A DNA stretch of 64,000 nucleotides from JAPPHA01 sp964291635 (GCA_964291635.2 OZ219909.1:106995-170994); one strand, 5' to 3'. Positions 55,050 to 64,000 are shown, counted from the first letter of the stretch. The notes: generated by a model not told the origin, from the letters alone. A program made the numbers and translations.

Positions 55050-55709
55050 CTACCGGCTTCTGCCAGGCTCCAGGGCGAACGCACGGCCCGAATTCCTGAA
55101 ATCCCCCACCAGTTCCTTCTTCTTGGTGTCCACGGAGATCACCGGCTGTCCGGCTTCAGCGAACGCCGCGACCTGATCGTTGATGTGGTGGAACTGCGCA
55201 TTCCGGTTCGGATGGTCCGTGCCCTCCCGGGCCTTCACATTCCCCTGGAGCGTGTAGCCCTGCCGCTTCAGCAGCCGGCCCACAAGGGTGTGGGACACGG
55301 AGAAGCCCTGATCGGAAAGCGCAGTAGCGAGATGGCGCAGGCTCTTCGACACCCACCGCAGAGGACGCTCGGGATCTCCGCACACCGCCGGCTCCACAAG
55401 CGCATCAAGCGCCTCCTCAAGGCCGTCCTGGATCTCGACCGCAGGCTTGCGGCCTCCGCCGGGACGCCGAACACGGCCCGAGGGCTCCGGTTCCGTTCGT
55501 TTTTCTCCCGAGGGCTCCGGTTCCTCCCCGAGTTCCGCAAGACCACGGTAGATGGTCGAACGTGCAACACCCGTCGCTGCCGAGACCAGTGTCACGCCGC
55601 CATGGCCAAGGGGCAGGGTTTCGGACGCAACAAACAATCGGAGGCTCTTCTCATCCAGATGTGGCGACAGGGCCTCGAACCGGCGCCGGATGTTCTCGAT
55701 CGTATCCAT
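55050..55709 (-). mobile_element. Truncated ISAzo13-type transposase
   Basis: 219 residues from ATG 55709 (MDTIENIRRRFEALSPHLDE). The first part (GHGGVTLVSAATGVARSTIYRGL) is the helix-turn-helix; then RRPGGGRKPAVEIQDGLEEAL and VKAREGTDHPNRNAQFHHIN and VISVDTKKKELVGDFRNSG, typical of ISAzo13/ISKra family transposases of about 400 residues. It ends at 55050, so about half, including most of the DDE catalytic region, is missing. An 18-base unit (GGAACCGGAGCCCTCGGG) is duplicated inside (about 55493-55535), giving EPEPSG twice. Terminal inverted repeats not found. Inactive remnant. Confidence 0.8.
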
Positions 55710-55903
55710 GCCGGGAGTGAATCACATTTCGATTCCAGGGGGAATCCCTAGGCGACAAAACGATTCGCCTGTTTCGCAACGAGCCCTAAGCAAATATCGG
55801 CGGTTGGGAAACGTCTTTTCGGCAGTTCGGGACGCGGAATCCGGCGTGTCCATTGTGGTTGCCGGATCATCCGAGTAAATCGCGCTCAATCCGCGTTATA
55901 CGT
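55710..55903. other. Short region, no gene seen
   Basis: Sequence between the transposase remnant and the RelE-like remnant; possibly the outer end of the element. No inverted repeat found by eye. Confidence 0.35.
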
Positions 55904-56124
55904 TTACGCGGAAATGCTTTGAAAGGGCCGGGCCTCCATCTTGACCAGGTCCCGCGCGGGATCGCGGAAACGCTCAAATTCCTGCCACCGGGTGGTCCAG
56001 TCGGTCCCGATCAGCAGCACGGCTGACTACCGATCGACAACCACGAAATAGACGCGATGAACAGGTCCGCAGTCGATCCGAATTTTCGAAACCACCTCGC
56101 TTCCCGGGCGCAATGCAGAACGCT
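55904..56124 (-). pseudogene. RelE/HigB-like toxin remnant with an in-frame stop
   Basis: Read on the minus strand: LERSALRPGSEVVSKIRI, CGPVHRVYFVVVDR, then a TAG stop (56027-56029), then SAVLLIGTDWTTRWQEFERF in the same frame until 55904. The HRVYF...LLIGTDWTTRWQ order mirrors the RVYF...LLCGGDKSTQ order of RelE/HigB-type addiction toxins. The N-terminus runs into the end of the neighbouring beta-glucosidase gene and is lost. No antitoxin gene is seen. Low-confidence family call. Confidence 0.35.
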
Positions 56125-57465
56125 CTAGTTTTTGGATAACGCGTCGCTGAGGGCAAAATATGACGCCTTGGGGGTGCGTTTCAGGGTATCGAAGTCGACA
56201 TGCACGATACCGAAGCGCTTGCCGTACCCGAGAGACCATTCGAAGTTGTCGAGCAAGGACCAAACAATATATGCGCGGACGTTTATGCCCTCGGCGACCG
56301 CCGTCAGTACTTGCCCGATGTGTGCGTCAAGAAACGTGCACCTGTCTAGGTCAGTGATCTGGCCGTCCGGGCGAACGGCATCCGGTGCGGCCATGCCGCT
56401 TTCCGTCACGTGGATCGGCAGGCCTTGAGCGTATTCCGAGTGCACCCGGCGCAGAAATCGAAGGAGGCCTTCGGGATAGATTTCCCAGTCCATTTCCGTC
56501 TTCGCGAGCGGTCCCGGGATCTCCCGGTAACCGGGAAAGCGGTCCGCCTCCGCGCCCGCTTGCGGGGCGATCAGCTTGCGCGTGTAGTAATTGATTCCGA
56601 TCCAGTCGACGGGCGCCGCGATGATGTCCATGTCCCGTTCCCAGCCAACCGGCAGATGCGGCAGCAAGCCCTCCAATGCCCGTCCCGGGTAACCCTGTCC
56701 CCGCATGGCTCCGAGGAACCACCGGTTGTAGATCTCGTCGTAGAGCATCGCCTTTTCGATCGATTCCGGTCGGGTGTCGGCAGGTTCCGCGTACTCGAAG
56801 TTGACGACCGCGCCAAGGTTGGACACGTCGAGCGACCGCATGGCTTCGACCGCCAGGCCATGGCCGAGAAGGACGTGATGCATGGCCCTCGCAGCAGCCC
56901 TGATGTCTCTCATCCCGGGTGCGTGAAGTCCGTCGAAATGCGAGAGCCAGGCCACGCACCACGGCTCGTTGATCGGGGCTGCAGACGTGATCCGGTCGCC
57001 AATACGTTTCGCTATCGTTTCCGCGAAACCGGCGAACGCATGCGGGGTATTCCGATTGGTCCAACCGCCCTCGTCGGCAAGGGGCGACGGAAGTTCCCAA
57101 TGGTACAGCGTAACCCACGGTTCCATTCCGCGGGACAACACCTGGTCCACCAGCCGGTCATAGAAGTCCAGGCCCTCGTCATTGACCGTACCGCGCCCGT
57201 CGGGAATGACCCTGGCCCAGGACGTGGAAAACCGCCAGACGTCAAAACCGGCTGCCGCCGCGAGGTCCAAATCCTCGGCGTACCTGTGATAGTGGTCGCA
57301 GGCCACCCGGCCGTCATGGCAGTGAGCAACGTTTCCGGGCGTGGCGGCGAAGCTGTCCCAGTGGGTCGAGCCGGCGTTTCCAGAGCCGTGCCCCTCGATC
57401 TGGTAACTCGAACCGGCGACCCCGAATCGGAACCCTGCTGGGAAATCGTTGCGGCAAAAGTTCAT
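56125..57465 (-). CDS. GH1 beta-glucosidase
   Basis: 446 residues, normal length. Retaining glycosidase of family 1: acid/base Glu in PINEPW (the NEP motif), nucleophile Glu in HVTESGMAAP (TESG, where most have TENG), and the sugar-binding FGVAGSSYQIEG at the N-terminus and SLLDNFEWSLGYGKRFGIV near the end. Cytoplasmic, no signal peptide. Acts on beta-glucosides or related disaccharides. Divergent from the pyrimidine operon with about 160 bases between. Confidence 0.94.
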   Translation of the reverse strand: MNFCRNDFPAGFRFGVAGSSYQIEGHGSGNAGSTHWDSFAATPGNVAHCHDGRVACDHYHRYAEDLDLAAAAGFDVWRFSTSWARVIPDGRGTVNDEGLDFYDRLVDQVLSRGMEPWVTLYHWELPSPLADEGGWTNRNTPHAFAGFAETIAKRIGDRITSAAPINEPWCVAWLSHFDGLHAPGMRDIRAAARAMHHVLLGHGLAVEAMRSLDVSNLGAVVNFEYAEPADTRPESIEKAMLYDEIYNRWFLGAMRGQGYPGRALEGLLPHLPVGWERDMDIIAAPVDWIGINYYTRKLIAPQAGAEADRFPGYREIPGPLAKTEMDWEIYPEGLLRFLRRVHSEYAQGLPIHVTESGMAAPDAVRPDGQITDLDRCTFLDAHIGQVLTAVAEGINVRAYIVWSLLDNFEWSLGYGKRFGIVHVDFDTLKRTPKASYFALSDALSKN

Positions 57466-57628
57466 CGGGAGTTCCTCGCTGACCGATTCCCATCGATGTG
57501 ACGACTGATGATCGTCCAGACTCCCGGTTCAGTGATCATGACGGGCGGGTTCTCTCAATTGACAATTCGACAGGTGTCGGCATGATGTTGAGCCTGTGTG
57601 CCTTTATTTGGCAGGGAAGGACGTTTCA

Positions 57629-59017
57629 ATGGCCAGTTCTGAAACCACCGAAGGCGTGGTCGGTGGGCGGCTGGACGCTGAAGACTACGCACGAAATTTC
57701 GCCGACCTGCATTCTGCCATGGATGCTCACGAGGCGAGGGTCGCTGCGGACCGCTGTTACTTTTGCCACGACGCCCCTTGTGTAACCGCCTGTCCGACCA
57801 CCATCGACATCCCGTTGTTTATTCGCCAGATTTCGACAGGCATGCCGAAAGCGGCCGCTCGAACGATCCTCGATCAGAACATTCTTGGAGGCATGTGCGC
57901 GCGCGCATGCCCGACGGAAGTTCTTTGCGAGGAAGCCTGCGTTCGCGAAATTGCGGAAGGTGCACCGGTAGAGATCGGCCGGCTGCAGCGGTTTGCGACG
58001 GATTTCCTGATTTCCGCTGATGAGCATCCATATCACCGTTCTGCCGAGACCGGTTTTCGGGTTGCCGTTGCCGGCGCCGGTCCCGCGGGCCTTTCCTGCG
58101 CACACCGGTTGTCAATGAAGGGTCACCAGGTCACGGTCTTCGAACCCAAGGTCAAGCCGGGCGGACTCAATGAATACGGAATCGCGGCCTACAAGACGGT
58201 CGATCAGTTCGCGCAGCGGGAAGTCGATTGGCTGTTGTCGATCGGAGGGATCGAGATTTTGCCGGGTCGGCTTGGCGACGATATCAGCATCCCCGGCCTT
58301 CGCGATTCCCATGATGCGGTATTTCTCGGTATCGGCCTGGCAGGTGTCAACGCGCTCTTGACCGAGGAAAGCGGGGACGCCGCGGCCGTCGACAACGTCG
58401 AGGACGCCATCGCCTTTATCGCCAGGCTGCGCCAGGAAACCGACTTCAGCCTGTTGCCGGTCGGTCGCGACGTCGTGGTGATCGGGGGCGGCATGACGGC
58501 GATCGACGCCGCGATTCAGTCGAAGCTCCTCGGTGCCGAAACGGTGACATTGGTCTATCGCCGCGGCCGTGAGCAGATGAGTGCTTCGGGTTTCGAACAG
58601 GAACTGGCACTGAAACGGGGCGTGCACATCCGCGCCAACGCCAGGCCCGTACGGCTGATTTCGGAAAACGGTACGCTCAGGGAAGTGGAATTCGTCCGGA
58701 CCCGGACCCGGGACGGACAGATCGAGGATACCGGGAACCGCTTCCGGCTCAGGGCGGACCAGCTTTTTCGTGCAATTGGCCAGAAACTGGAAGTTGACGC
58801 GGACCGGGTCGAGATCAATCGGGGCAAGATCCGCGTCGACGGGAATGGCAGGACCAGCCTCGAGGGTGTCTGGGCCGGAGGTGACTGCGCAAGCGGTGGT
58901 GATGATCTGACCGTAACGGCCGTTGCGGAAGGTCGGGATGCCGCCGAGGACATCCACCTGTTCCTTACGGTAACTGACACGTCGGAAGCCGTCGGGGCAG
59001 GCAAACGGCCGGGATGA
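57629..59017 (+). CDS. preT: NAD-dependent dihydropyrimidine dehydrogenase, PreT subunit
   Basis: 462 residues from ATG 57629, with GGGAAGG upstream (an in-frame start at 57596 is less likely). With PreA it reduces uracil and thymine with NADH, the first step of the reductive pathway. N-terminal Fe-S domain with CYFCHDAPCVTACP and GGMCARACPTEVLCEEACV (about 35-110), then FAD/NAD Rossmann domain with VAVAGAGPAGLSCAH (about 140-155) and VVVIGGGMTAIDAAIQ (about 285-300), and the end GVWAGGDCASGGDDLTVTAV. The pattern of glutamate synthase small subunit/PreT is clear. Followed 45 bases later by preA. Confidence 0.93.
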   Translation: MASSETTEGVVGGRLDAEDYARNFADLHSAMDAHEARVAADRCYFCHDAPCVTACPTTIDIPLFIRQISTGMPKAAARTILDQNILGGMCARACPTEVLCEEACVREIAEGAPVEIGRLQRFATDFLISADEHPYHRSAETGFRVAVAGAGPAGLSCAHRLSMKGHQVTVFEPKVKPGGLNEYGIAAYKTVDQFAQREVDWLLSIGGIEILPGRLGDDISIPGLRDSHDAVFLGIGLAGVNALLTEESGDAAAVDNVEDAIAFIARLRQETDFSLLPVGRDVVVIGGGMTAIDAAIQSKLLGAETVTLVYRRGREQMSASGFEQELALKRGVHIRANARPVRLISENGTLREVEFVRTRTRDGQIEDTGNRFRLRADQLFRAIGQKLEVDADRVEINRGKIRVDGNGRTSLEGVWAGGDCASGGDDLTVTAVAEGRDAAEDIHLFLTVTDTSEAVGAGKRPG

Positions 59018-59062
59018 CGAAACGTCCCTGGCGCCAGGGTCGAGGAAGGAAAGGAATAGGGT

Positions 59063-60367
59063 ATGGCCGATCTCGCTACGGATTTTGCCGGTATCCGGTC
59101 GCCGAACCCGTTCTGGGTAGCTTCGGCGCCGCCGACCGACAAGGAATACAACGTCAGGAGGGCTCTCGACCTGGGATGGGGCGGGGTTGTCTGGAAGACG
59201 CTCGGCCTCGATCCGCACATCGTCAACGTCAACGGTCCCCGCTACGGGGTGGTCAGGGGTGCCGATGGGCAAGTCATCGGAATGAACAACATCGAGTTGA
59301 TCACCGACCGGCCACTCGACGTCAACTTGCGCGAAATCAAGACGATCAAGCAGGACTATCCGGACCGTGCGATCGTTGTTTCGCTGATGGTCCCCTGTGA
59401 AGAGGATGCGTGGAAGTTCATTCTCGGGAAGGTGGAAGAAACCGGCGCGGACGGAGTCGAACTCAATTTCGGCTGTCCGCACGGAATGAGCGAACGCGGC
59501 ATGGGCTCGGCGGTTGGCCAGGTTCCCGAGTACATCGAAATGGTGACCCGCTGGTGCAAGGCGATGACGAGGATGCCGGTCATCGTCAAGCTGACTCCCA
59601 ATGTAACCGATGTCAGGTATCCGGCGCGGGCCGCCCTTAAGGGTGGCGCAGACGCCGTCAGCCTGATCAACACGCTCAACTCGATCACGAGTGTCGATCT
59701 TGATGACTTCTGTCCGGAACCCGCGATAGATGGCAAGGGGACTCACGGAGGGTATTGCGGCCCGGCCGTGCGGCCGATCGCGCTTCACATGGTTGCCGAG
59801 ATCGCCCGCGACCCGGAAACACGGGACTTGCCGATCTCCGGAATCGGAGGCATCGGCACATGGCGGGATGCGGCCGAGTTCATCGCGCTCGGAGCCGGAA
59901 CCGTTCAGGTCTGCACCGCCGCCATGACCTTCGGATTCCGCATCATTCACGAAATGGTCTCGGGCCTTGAGCACTGGATGGATTCGCAGGGACATGAAAC
60001 GTTGTCCTCGATTCAGGGCAGGGCAGTTCCCAACGTGACCGACTGGCAGTATCTCAACCTGAATTTCGTCACCAAGGCACAGATCGACCAGCGTCTTTGC
60101 ATCAAGTGCGGTCGGTGCTTTGCTGTCTGCGAGGACACGTCGCACCAGGCGATTGCCATCGGCGCCGACCGGACGTTCGAAGTCATCGACGAAGAGTGCG
60201 TGGCATGTAATCTCTGCATCAATGTCTGTCCGGTGGACAACTGCATCACAATGAAAACCCTGCCTGCCGGAAGCATCGATACACGCACCGGCCAGGTCGT
60301 CGAACCGGACTACGCGAACTGGACAGTTCATCCCAACAACCCGGCCGCCGAAGCATTGGCGGATTGA
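59063..60367 (+). CDS. preA: NAD-dependent dihydropyrimidine dehydrogenase, PreA subunit
   Basis: 434 residues. FMN-containing TIM-barrel like dihydroorotate dehydrogenase (about 5-320: SPNPFWVASAPPTDKEYNV, GVELNFGCPHGMSERGMG, VKLTPNVTD, GGYCGPAVRPIAL, ISGIGGIGTW), then two 4Fe-4S ferredoxin motifs (CIKCGRCFAVC and CVACNLCINVCP, about 345-400). The substrate-site cysteine is in FGCP. Partner of PreT. In operon with the downstream ring-opening enzymes. Confidence 0.94.
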   Translation: MADLATDFAGIRSPNPFWVASAPPTDKEYNVRRALDLGWGGVVWKTLGLDPHIVNVNGPRYGVVRGADGQVIGMNNIELITDRPLDVNLREIKTIKQDYPDRAIVVSLMVPCEEDAWKFILGKVEETGADGVELNFGCPHGMSERGMGSAVGQVPEYIEMVTRWCKAMTRMPVIVKLTPNVTDVRYPARAALKGGADAVSLINTLNSITSVDLDDFCPEPAIDGKGTHGGYCGPAVRPIALHMVAEIARDPETRDLPISGIGGIGTWRDAAEFIALGAGTVQVCTAAMTFGFRIIHEMVSGLEHWMDSQGHETLSSIQGRAVPNVTDWQYLNLNFVTKAQIDQRLCIKCGRCFAVCEDTSHQAIAIGADRTFEVIDEECVACNLCINVCPVDNCITMKTLPAGSIDTRTGQVVEPDYANWTVHPNNPAAEALAD

Positions 60368-60414
60368 CTCGAGGAATAGTCAGTGGCGGCGGCATCGCAC
60401 GGCATGGAAGAACA

Positions 60415-61665
60415 ATGACAATCACACGCGAGAACCTGCGGCTGAACGGTGGCCGCCTTTGGGACAGCATCATGGAGATGGCGACGATCGGTCCCGGCAT
60501 CGCGGGGGGCAACAACCGCCAGACGCTGACGGATGCAGATGGCGAGGGAAGGATGCTCTTCCTGGATTGGTGTCACGAAGCGGGGCTGAGCGTTGGTGTC
60601 GACCGGATGGGAACGATGTTTGCCCGTCGCGAGGGCGAGGACCCGAGCCTGTTGCCGGTTTGTGCGGGGAGTCATCTCGATACCCAGCCGACGGGTGGAA
60701 AGTATGACGGTGTGCTGGGCGTACTGGGTGCTCTCGAAATCATCAGGACACTGAACGATCTCGGAATTCGGACGCGACGGCCGATCGAAATCATCAACTG
60801 GACCAACGAGGAAGGCACCCGTTTCGCGCCGCCCATGTTGGCGTCGGGGGTCTTTGCGGGCGTACACGAACTTGACTGGGCCTATGACCGCAAGGATGCG
60901 GATGGCAAGAGTTTCGGCGACGAGTTGAAACGAATCGGCTGGGTTGGCGACGAAGAGGTCGGCGCCCGGAAGATGCACGCCTTTTTCGAGCTCCACATCG
61001 AACAGGGACCGATCCTGGAAGTGGAACAGGCGGATGTCGGGGTCGTCACCCACGGACAGGGCCTGTCGTGGACCGAGGTGACCGTGACCGGCAAGGAAAG
61101 CCATACCGGAAGTACGCCGATGCCGATGCGCCGAAACGCCGGGCTCGGCATGGCGCGTATCGTCGATCTCGTCGACCGGATTGCCTGGTCGCACGAACCG
61201 CATGCAGTTGGTGCAGCGGGGCACGTCGACGTCTATCCGAACAGCCGCAACGTGATTCCGGGTCGCGTCGTCTTCACCGTGGATTTCCGTTCACCTGACC
61301 TGGCGGCCATTGAAGACATGGAATGCCGGCTTCGCGAGGGAGGCCTGGAGATCGCCGCCGAACTCGGCCTGGAGATCGGTTTCGAGAAGGTCGGTGGCTT
61401 CGACCCGGTTTCCTTCGATGAGAATTGTGTTGCAGCCGTGCGATCAGCCGCCGAACGCCTCGGATTTTCTCACCGGAACCTGATATCGGGTGCAGGACAC
61501 GATGCCTGCTGGATCAACCGGGTCGCACCGACAGCGATGGTCATGTGTCCCTGCGTCGACGGCCTGTCGCACAACGAGGCGGAAGAGATCTCCCCGGAAT
61601 GGGCCGAAGCTGGCGCCAACGTCCTGATGCACGCGGTCCTCGATACCGCCGAAGTGGTTTCATGA
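60415..61665 (+). CDS. Zn-dependent carbamoylase/ureidopropionase, M20 family
   Basis: 416 residues from ATG 60415 (MTITREN), GGAAG upstream. M20 peptidase/allantoate amidohydrolase family: GSHLDTQPTGGKYDGVLGV (His, Asp), NEEGTRFAPPMLASG (Glu), HIEQGPILE, SHTGSTPMPMRRNAG, and SGAGHDA (His). These cleave N-carbamoyl-beta-amino acids or L-amino acids. In this position it is most likely beta-ureidopropionase, making beta-alanine from 3-ureidopropionate (PydC/HyuC-like). Confidence 0.9.
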   Translation: MTITRENLRLNGGRLWDSIMEMATIGPGIAGGNNRQTLTDADGEGRMLFLDWCHEAGLSVGVDRMGTMFARREGEDPSLLPVCAGSHLDTQPTGGKYDGVLGVLGALEIIRTLNDLGIRTRRPIEIINWTNEEGTRFAPPMLASGVFAGVHELDWAYDRKDADGKSFGDELKRIGWVGDEEVGARKMHAFFELHIEQGPILEVEQADVGVVTHGQGLSWTEVTVTGKESHTGSTPMPMRRNAGLGMARIVDLVDRIAWSHEPHAVGAAGHVDVYPNSRNVIPGRVVFTVDFRSPDLAAIEDMECRLREGGLEIAAELGLEIGFEKVGGFDPVSFDENCVAAVRSAAERLGFSHRNLISGAGHDACWINRVAPTAMVMCPCVDGLSHNEAEEISPEWAEAGANVLMHAVLDTAEVVS

Positions 61666-61828
61666 TTCGTCGCCGCGATGGTTCAGGCCGACTTGCCGGA
61701 CGGCGCCACGGCATTTGGCATGGGAAACCGGGGACACGGCCCTGTACCAGGGTCCGGGGCGTCGTGAATGTCCGCGTATTCGCGCAACAGCGCCTTCCGG
61801 CGTCACCTGGAATTGTAGGAGGGAAAGC

Positions 61829-63289
61829 ATGAGCAAGGTCGTCAAGGGCGGTACGGTTGTCACCGCGGATCGGACCTGGAAGGCCGATGTCCTGATCGAG
61901 GGCGAACGTATTGCCCGGGTCGGCGAAGGATTATCGGGCGATGAAGTGATCGATGCTGAAGGCGCCTATGTCATCCCGGGCGGTATCGACCCGCATACGC
62001 ATCTCGAAATGCCTTTCATGGGAACGACGGCAGCCGAAACCTTCGAGTCCGGCACCTGGGCGGCGGCGGTTGGCGGTACCACGATGCTCGTCGACTTCTG
62101 CCTGCCGGGCGAAGACGGTTCGATCAGGAACGCCATCAACGAGTGGCACCGAAAATCGGCGCCGCAGATCTGCAGTGACATCGGGTACCACATGGCGGTT
62201 ACCGGCTGGGACGAGACCGTCTTCAATGAAATGAAGGATGCCGTCGACATGGGGGTCAATTCCTTCAAGCATTTCATGGCCTACAAGGGCGCGCTGATGG
62301 TCGAGGACGACGAGATGTTCGCCTCCTTTCAGCGTTGTGCGGAACTCGGCGCCCTGCCCATGGTGCATGCGGAAAACGGCGACATCGTGGCCGAACTCCA
62401 ACAGAAATACATCGCCGAAGGAATCACCGGACCCGAAGGCCACGCCTATTCGCGACCGCCGGAGGTCGAGGGCGAAGCGGCTAACCGTGCGATCATGATC
62501 GCGGATGCCGCCAATGTCCCGCTCTATATCGTCCATGTATCGTGCGAGCAGGCCCATGAAGCGATACGGCGTGCAAGGCAAAAGGGCATGCGGGTCTACG
62601 GTGAGCCGTTGATTCAATTCCTGACCCTCGACGAGTCGGAATATTTCAACCGGAGTTGGGAACATGCCGCGAGACGGGTCATGTCCCCGCCGTTCCGGAA
62701 CAAGGAACACCAGGCAGGCCTGTGGGCTGGTCTCCAGGCCGGGTCATTGCAGGTGGTCGCCACGGATCACGCGGCCTTCACCACCGAACAGAAGCGCATG
62801 GGCATCGACAATTTCATGACCATCCCCAACGGCACGGGCGGTCTCGAGGAAAGGCTTGCGGTCCTCTGGACGGAAGGAGTTGAAACCGGCCGGTTGACCA
62901 TGAACGAATTCGTCGCCGTGACCTCGACCAATATCGCCCGGATCCTCAACATCTACCCGAAAAAGGGCGCGATCACGGAGGGTGCCGATGCCGACATCAC
63001 GGTGTGGGATCCGTCGATCCACAAGAGGATCTCCGCAAGCACCCAAAAGTCGGTTCTCGACTACAACGTGTTCGAAGGATGGGAGGTGAAGGCACAGGCC
63101 CGCTACACCATCAGTCGCGGGGACGTCATTTGGGCCTGGGGACAGAATTCCCAGCCACGGCCCGGCCGCGGCCGGTTTGTCCCACGCCCGCCGTTTCCTT
63201 CGGCTCACCGCGCGTTGTCGAAATGGAAGGCGCTCAACAGTCCCAGAAAGGTCGATCGAGACCCGCTCAATATTCCTGCCGGCATATAG
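61829..63289 (+). CDS. Dihydropyrimidinase
   Basis: 486 residues from ATG 61829, with strong AGGAGG. Cyclic amidohydrolase that opens 5,6-dihydrouracil to 3-ureidopropionate. Metal ligands: HTHLEMP (two His), the carboxylated Lys in NSFKHFMAYKGA, His in MVHAENGD and YIVHVS, and Asp in VATDHAAFTT. The length and the NGTGGLEERLAVL substrate loop match D-hydantoinase/dihydropyrimidinase. Completes the reductive pyrimidine route with PreTA and the carbamoylase. Confidence 0.95.
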   Translation: MSKVVKGGTVVTADRTWKADVLIEGERIARVGEGLSGDEVIDAEGAYVIPGGIDPHTHLEMPFMGTTAAETFESGTWAAAVGGTTMLVDFCLPGEDGSIRNAINEWHRKSAPQICSDIGYHMAVTGWDETVFNEMKDAVDMGVNSFKHFMAYKGALMVEDDEMFASFQRCAELGALPMVHAENGDIVAELQQKYIAEGITGPEGHAYSRPPEVEGEAANRAIMIADAANVPLYIVHVSCEQAHEAIRRARQKGMRVYGEPLIQFLTLDESEYFNRSWEHAARRVMSPPFRNKEHQAGLWAGLQAGSLQVVATDHAAFTTEQKRMGIDNFMTIPNGTGGLEERLAVLWTEGVETGRLTMNEFVAVTSTNIARILNIYPKKGAITEGADADITVWDPSIHKRISASTQKSVLDYNVFEGWEVKAQARYTISRGDVIWAWGQNSQPRPGRGRFVPRPPFPSAHRALSKWKALNSPRKVDRDPLNIPAGI

Positions 63290-63406
63290 GCCGATGTTCG
63301 ATCGTGATCGTCTGACCGGGCATGGTATGGTCGCGGCCTTGCAGCGCGGTTGTGTTCCGCCTGGCCGGCATGATCCCTGGATTCGTGCAGGGAAGGACAG
63401 CGGCTG

Positions 63407-64000
63407 ATGAAGGCTCCTGCGATAGACGCGCATTCGGTCAACCTGACATTCCAGACATCGGATGGGCCAGTCGACGCATTGAAGGACGTGACCCTGTCGA
63501 TCGGCACGGGCGAGTTCGTGTCCTTCATCGGACCGTCCGGTTGCGGGAAAACGACGCTTCTTCGCGTCATCGCCGACCTGGAACAACCGACTGGCGGAGA
63601 GATCAGGGTCAACGGGATGACGCCCGAAGCCGCGCGGAAGGCCCGGGCCTACGGCTACGTCTTTCAGGCAGCAGGTCTCTATCCCTGGAGGACCATCGAA
63701 AAGAACGTCATGCTGCCGCTCGAAATCATGGGTTACGACCGGGCAGAACGCGCCAGCCGTGCCCATGAAGCACTGCGGCTGGTGGACCTTGGGGGCTTCG
63801 AGCGAAAATACCCGTGGCAGCTTTCGGGTGGCATGCAGCAGCGCGCGTCGATCGCCAGGGCCCTGGCCTTTGACGCCGATATCCTGCTGATGGACGAGCC
63901 TTTCGGCGCACTCGACGAAATCGTGCGGGACCGGCTGAACGAGGAACTGCTCGATCTCTGGGCGCGCACGGGAAAAACCATTGCCTTCGTCACCCATTCG
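63407..64000 (+). CDS. ABC transporter ATPase, SsuB/TauB-like (partial, cut by window end)
   Basis: Opens at ATG 63407, AAGGA nine bases upstream, and runs off the window: 198 residues visible. Walker A GPSGCGKTTLL, Q-loop VFQAAGLYPW, signature LSGGMQQRASIARAL, Walker B ILLMDEPFGALDEIVRD and H-loop VTHS. The nitrate/sulfonate/taurine (SsuB) subtype. Placed after dihydropyrimidinase, it probably belongs to a pyrimidine or related base uptake system whose permeases follow beyond the window (inference). Confidence 0.9.
   Translation, partial: MKAPAIDAHSVNLTFQTSDGPVDALKDVTLSIGTGEFVSFIGPSGCGKTTLLRVIADLEQPTGGEIRVNGMTPEAARKARAYGYVFQAAGLYPWRTIEKNVMLPLEIMGYDRAERASRAHEALRLVDLGGFERKYPWQLSGGMQQRASIARALAFDADILLMDEPFGALDEIVRDRLNEELLDLWARTGKTIAFVTHS

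Noticed and set aside
58112..60331. 739-residue open frame antisense to preT and preA
   Set aside because: Spans two well-supported genes; Asp/Arg/His-rich composition with no family signature.

Overview
The window is 64 kb of GC-rich bacterial DNA that reads as an alphaproteobacterial chromosome. The evidence is a PHA module with PhaR and phasin, a membrane-bound ferritin of the MbfA type, a FtrA/GlxA-type AraC regulator, two DMGDH/GcvT-type demethylases, and many periplasmic-binding-protein ABC genes. I cannot name the genus; a marine or host-associated relative of the Rhodospirillales/Rhizobiales is a guess. Gene density is normal, with intergenic gaps of 300-700 bases and several decayed genes.

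Layout. 0.2-6.5 kb: FtrA-like regulator, a GH43-like beta-propeller protein, an MFS exporter and an IlvD/Edd sugar-acid dehydratase. 6.7-11.7 kb: Rieske oxygenase, a small TTG-start gene, a divergent LysR regulator and a DMGDH-like FAD/GcvT protein, which together look like an N-methyl or quaternary amine demethylation set. 12.3-17.8 kb: thrS, an ABHD10-type esterase, a small membrane protein, an orphan FbpB-type permease and tRNA-Thr(TGT). 17.9-21.7 kb (accessory): formylglycine-generating enzyme, a frameshifted type I sulfatase, an unknown coupled ORF, and a MntA/HepT toxin-antitoxin pair whose hepT tail is tandemly duplicated. 22.4-28 kb: pobA, then the PHA module phaR, phaP, phaC and divergent phaZ, with twin palindromes in front of phaP. 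28-32 kb: TauD-type dioxygenase and a second DMGDH/GcvT paralogue. 32-40 kb: metal section with MbfA, DmeF-type CDF exporter, MFS, and the coupled operon DUF1007-NicO-PLP lyase, plus an unknown divergent gene.

40.2-49.1 kb: a divergent FCD-GntR regulator and a seven-gene operon (family 5 binding protein, HAD hydrolase, amine-oxidising flavoprotein, two permeases, two ATPases) for uptake and oxidation of an unknown amine, amino-acid conjugate or peptide. 49.2-52.1 kb: copper ATPase CopA with a frameshifted CopZ-like chaperone. 52.4-56.1 kb: a decayed strip with a multiply frameshifted Fic gene, agmatinase (intact), a truncated ISAzo13-type transposase and a stop-containing RelE-like remnant. 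56.1-64 kb: GH1 beta-glucosidase, and divergent from it the complete reductive pyrimidine pathway (PreT, PreA, ureidopropionase/carbamoylase, dihydropyrimidinase) running into an ABC ATPase cut off by the window edge.

I found no CRISPR array, prophage or clearly new multi-gene defence system. The best leads are the duplicated HepT tail, the sulfatase/FGE locus with its unknown coupled partner, the DUF1007-NicO-lyase coupling, the demethylase set, and several palindromic operator candidates. All functional calls come from reading motifs and recalled family features, not from database searches.
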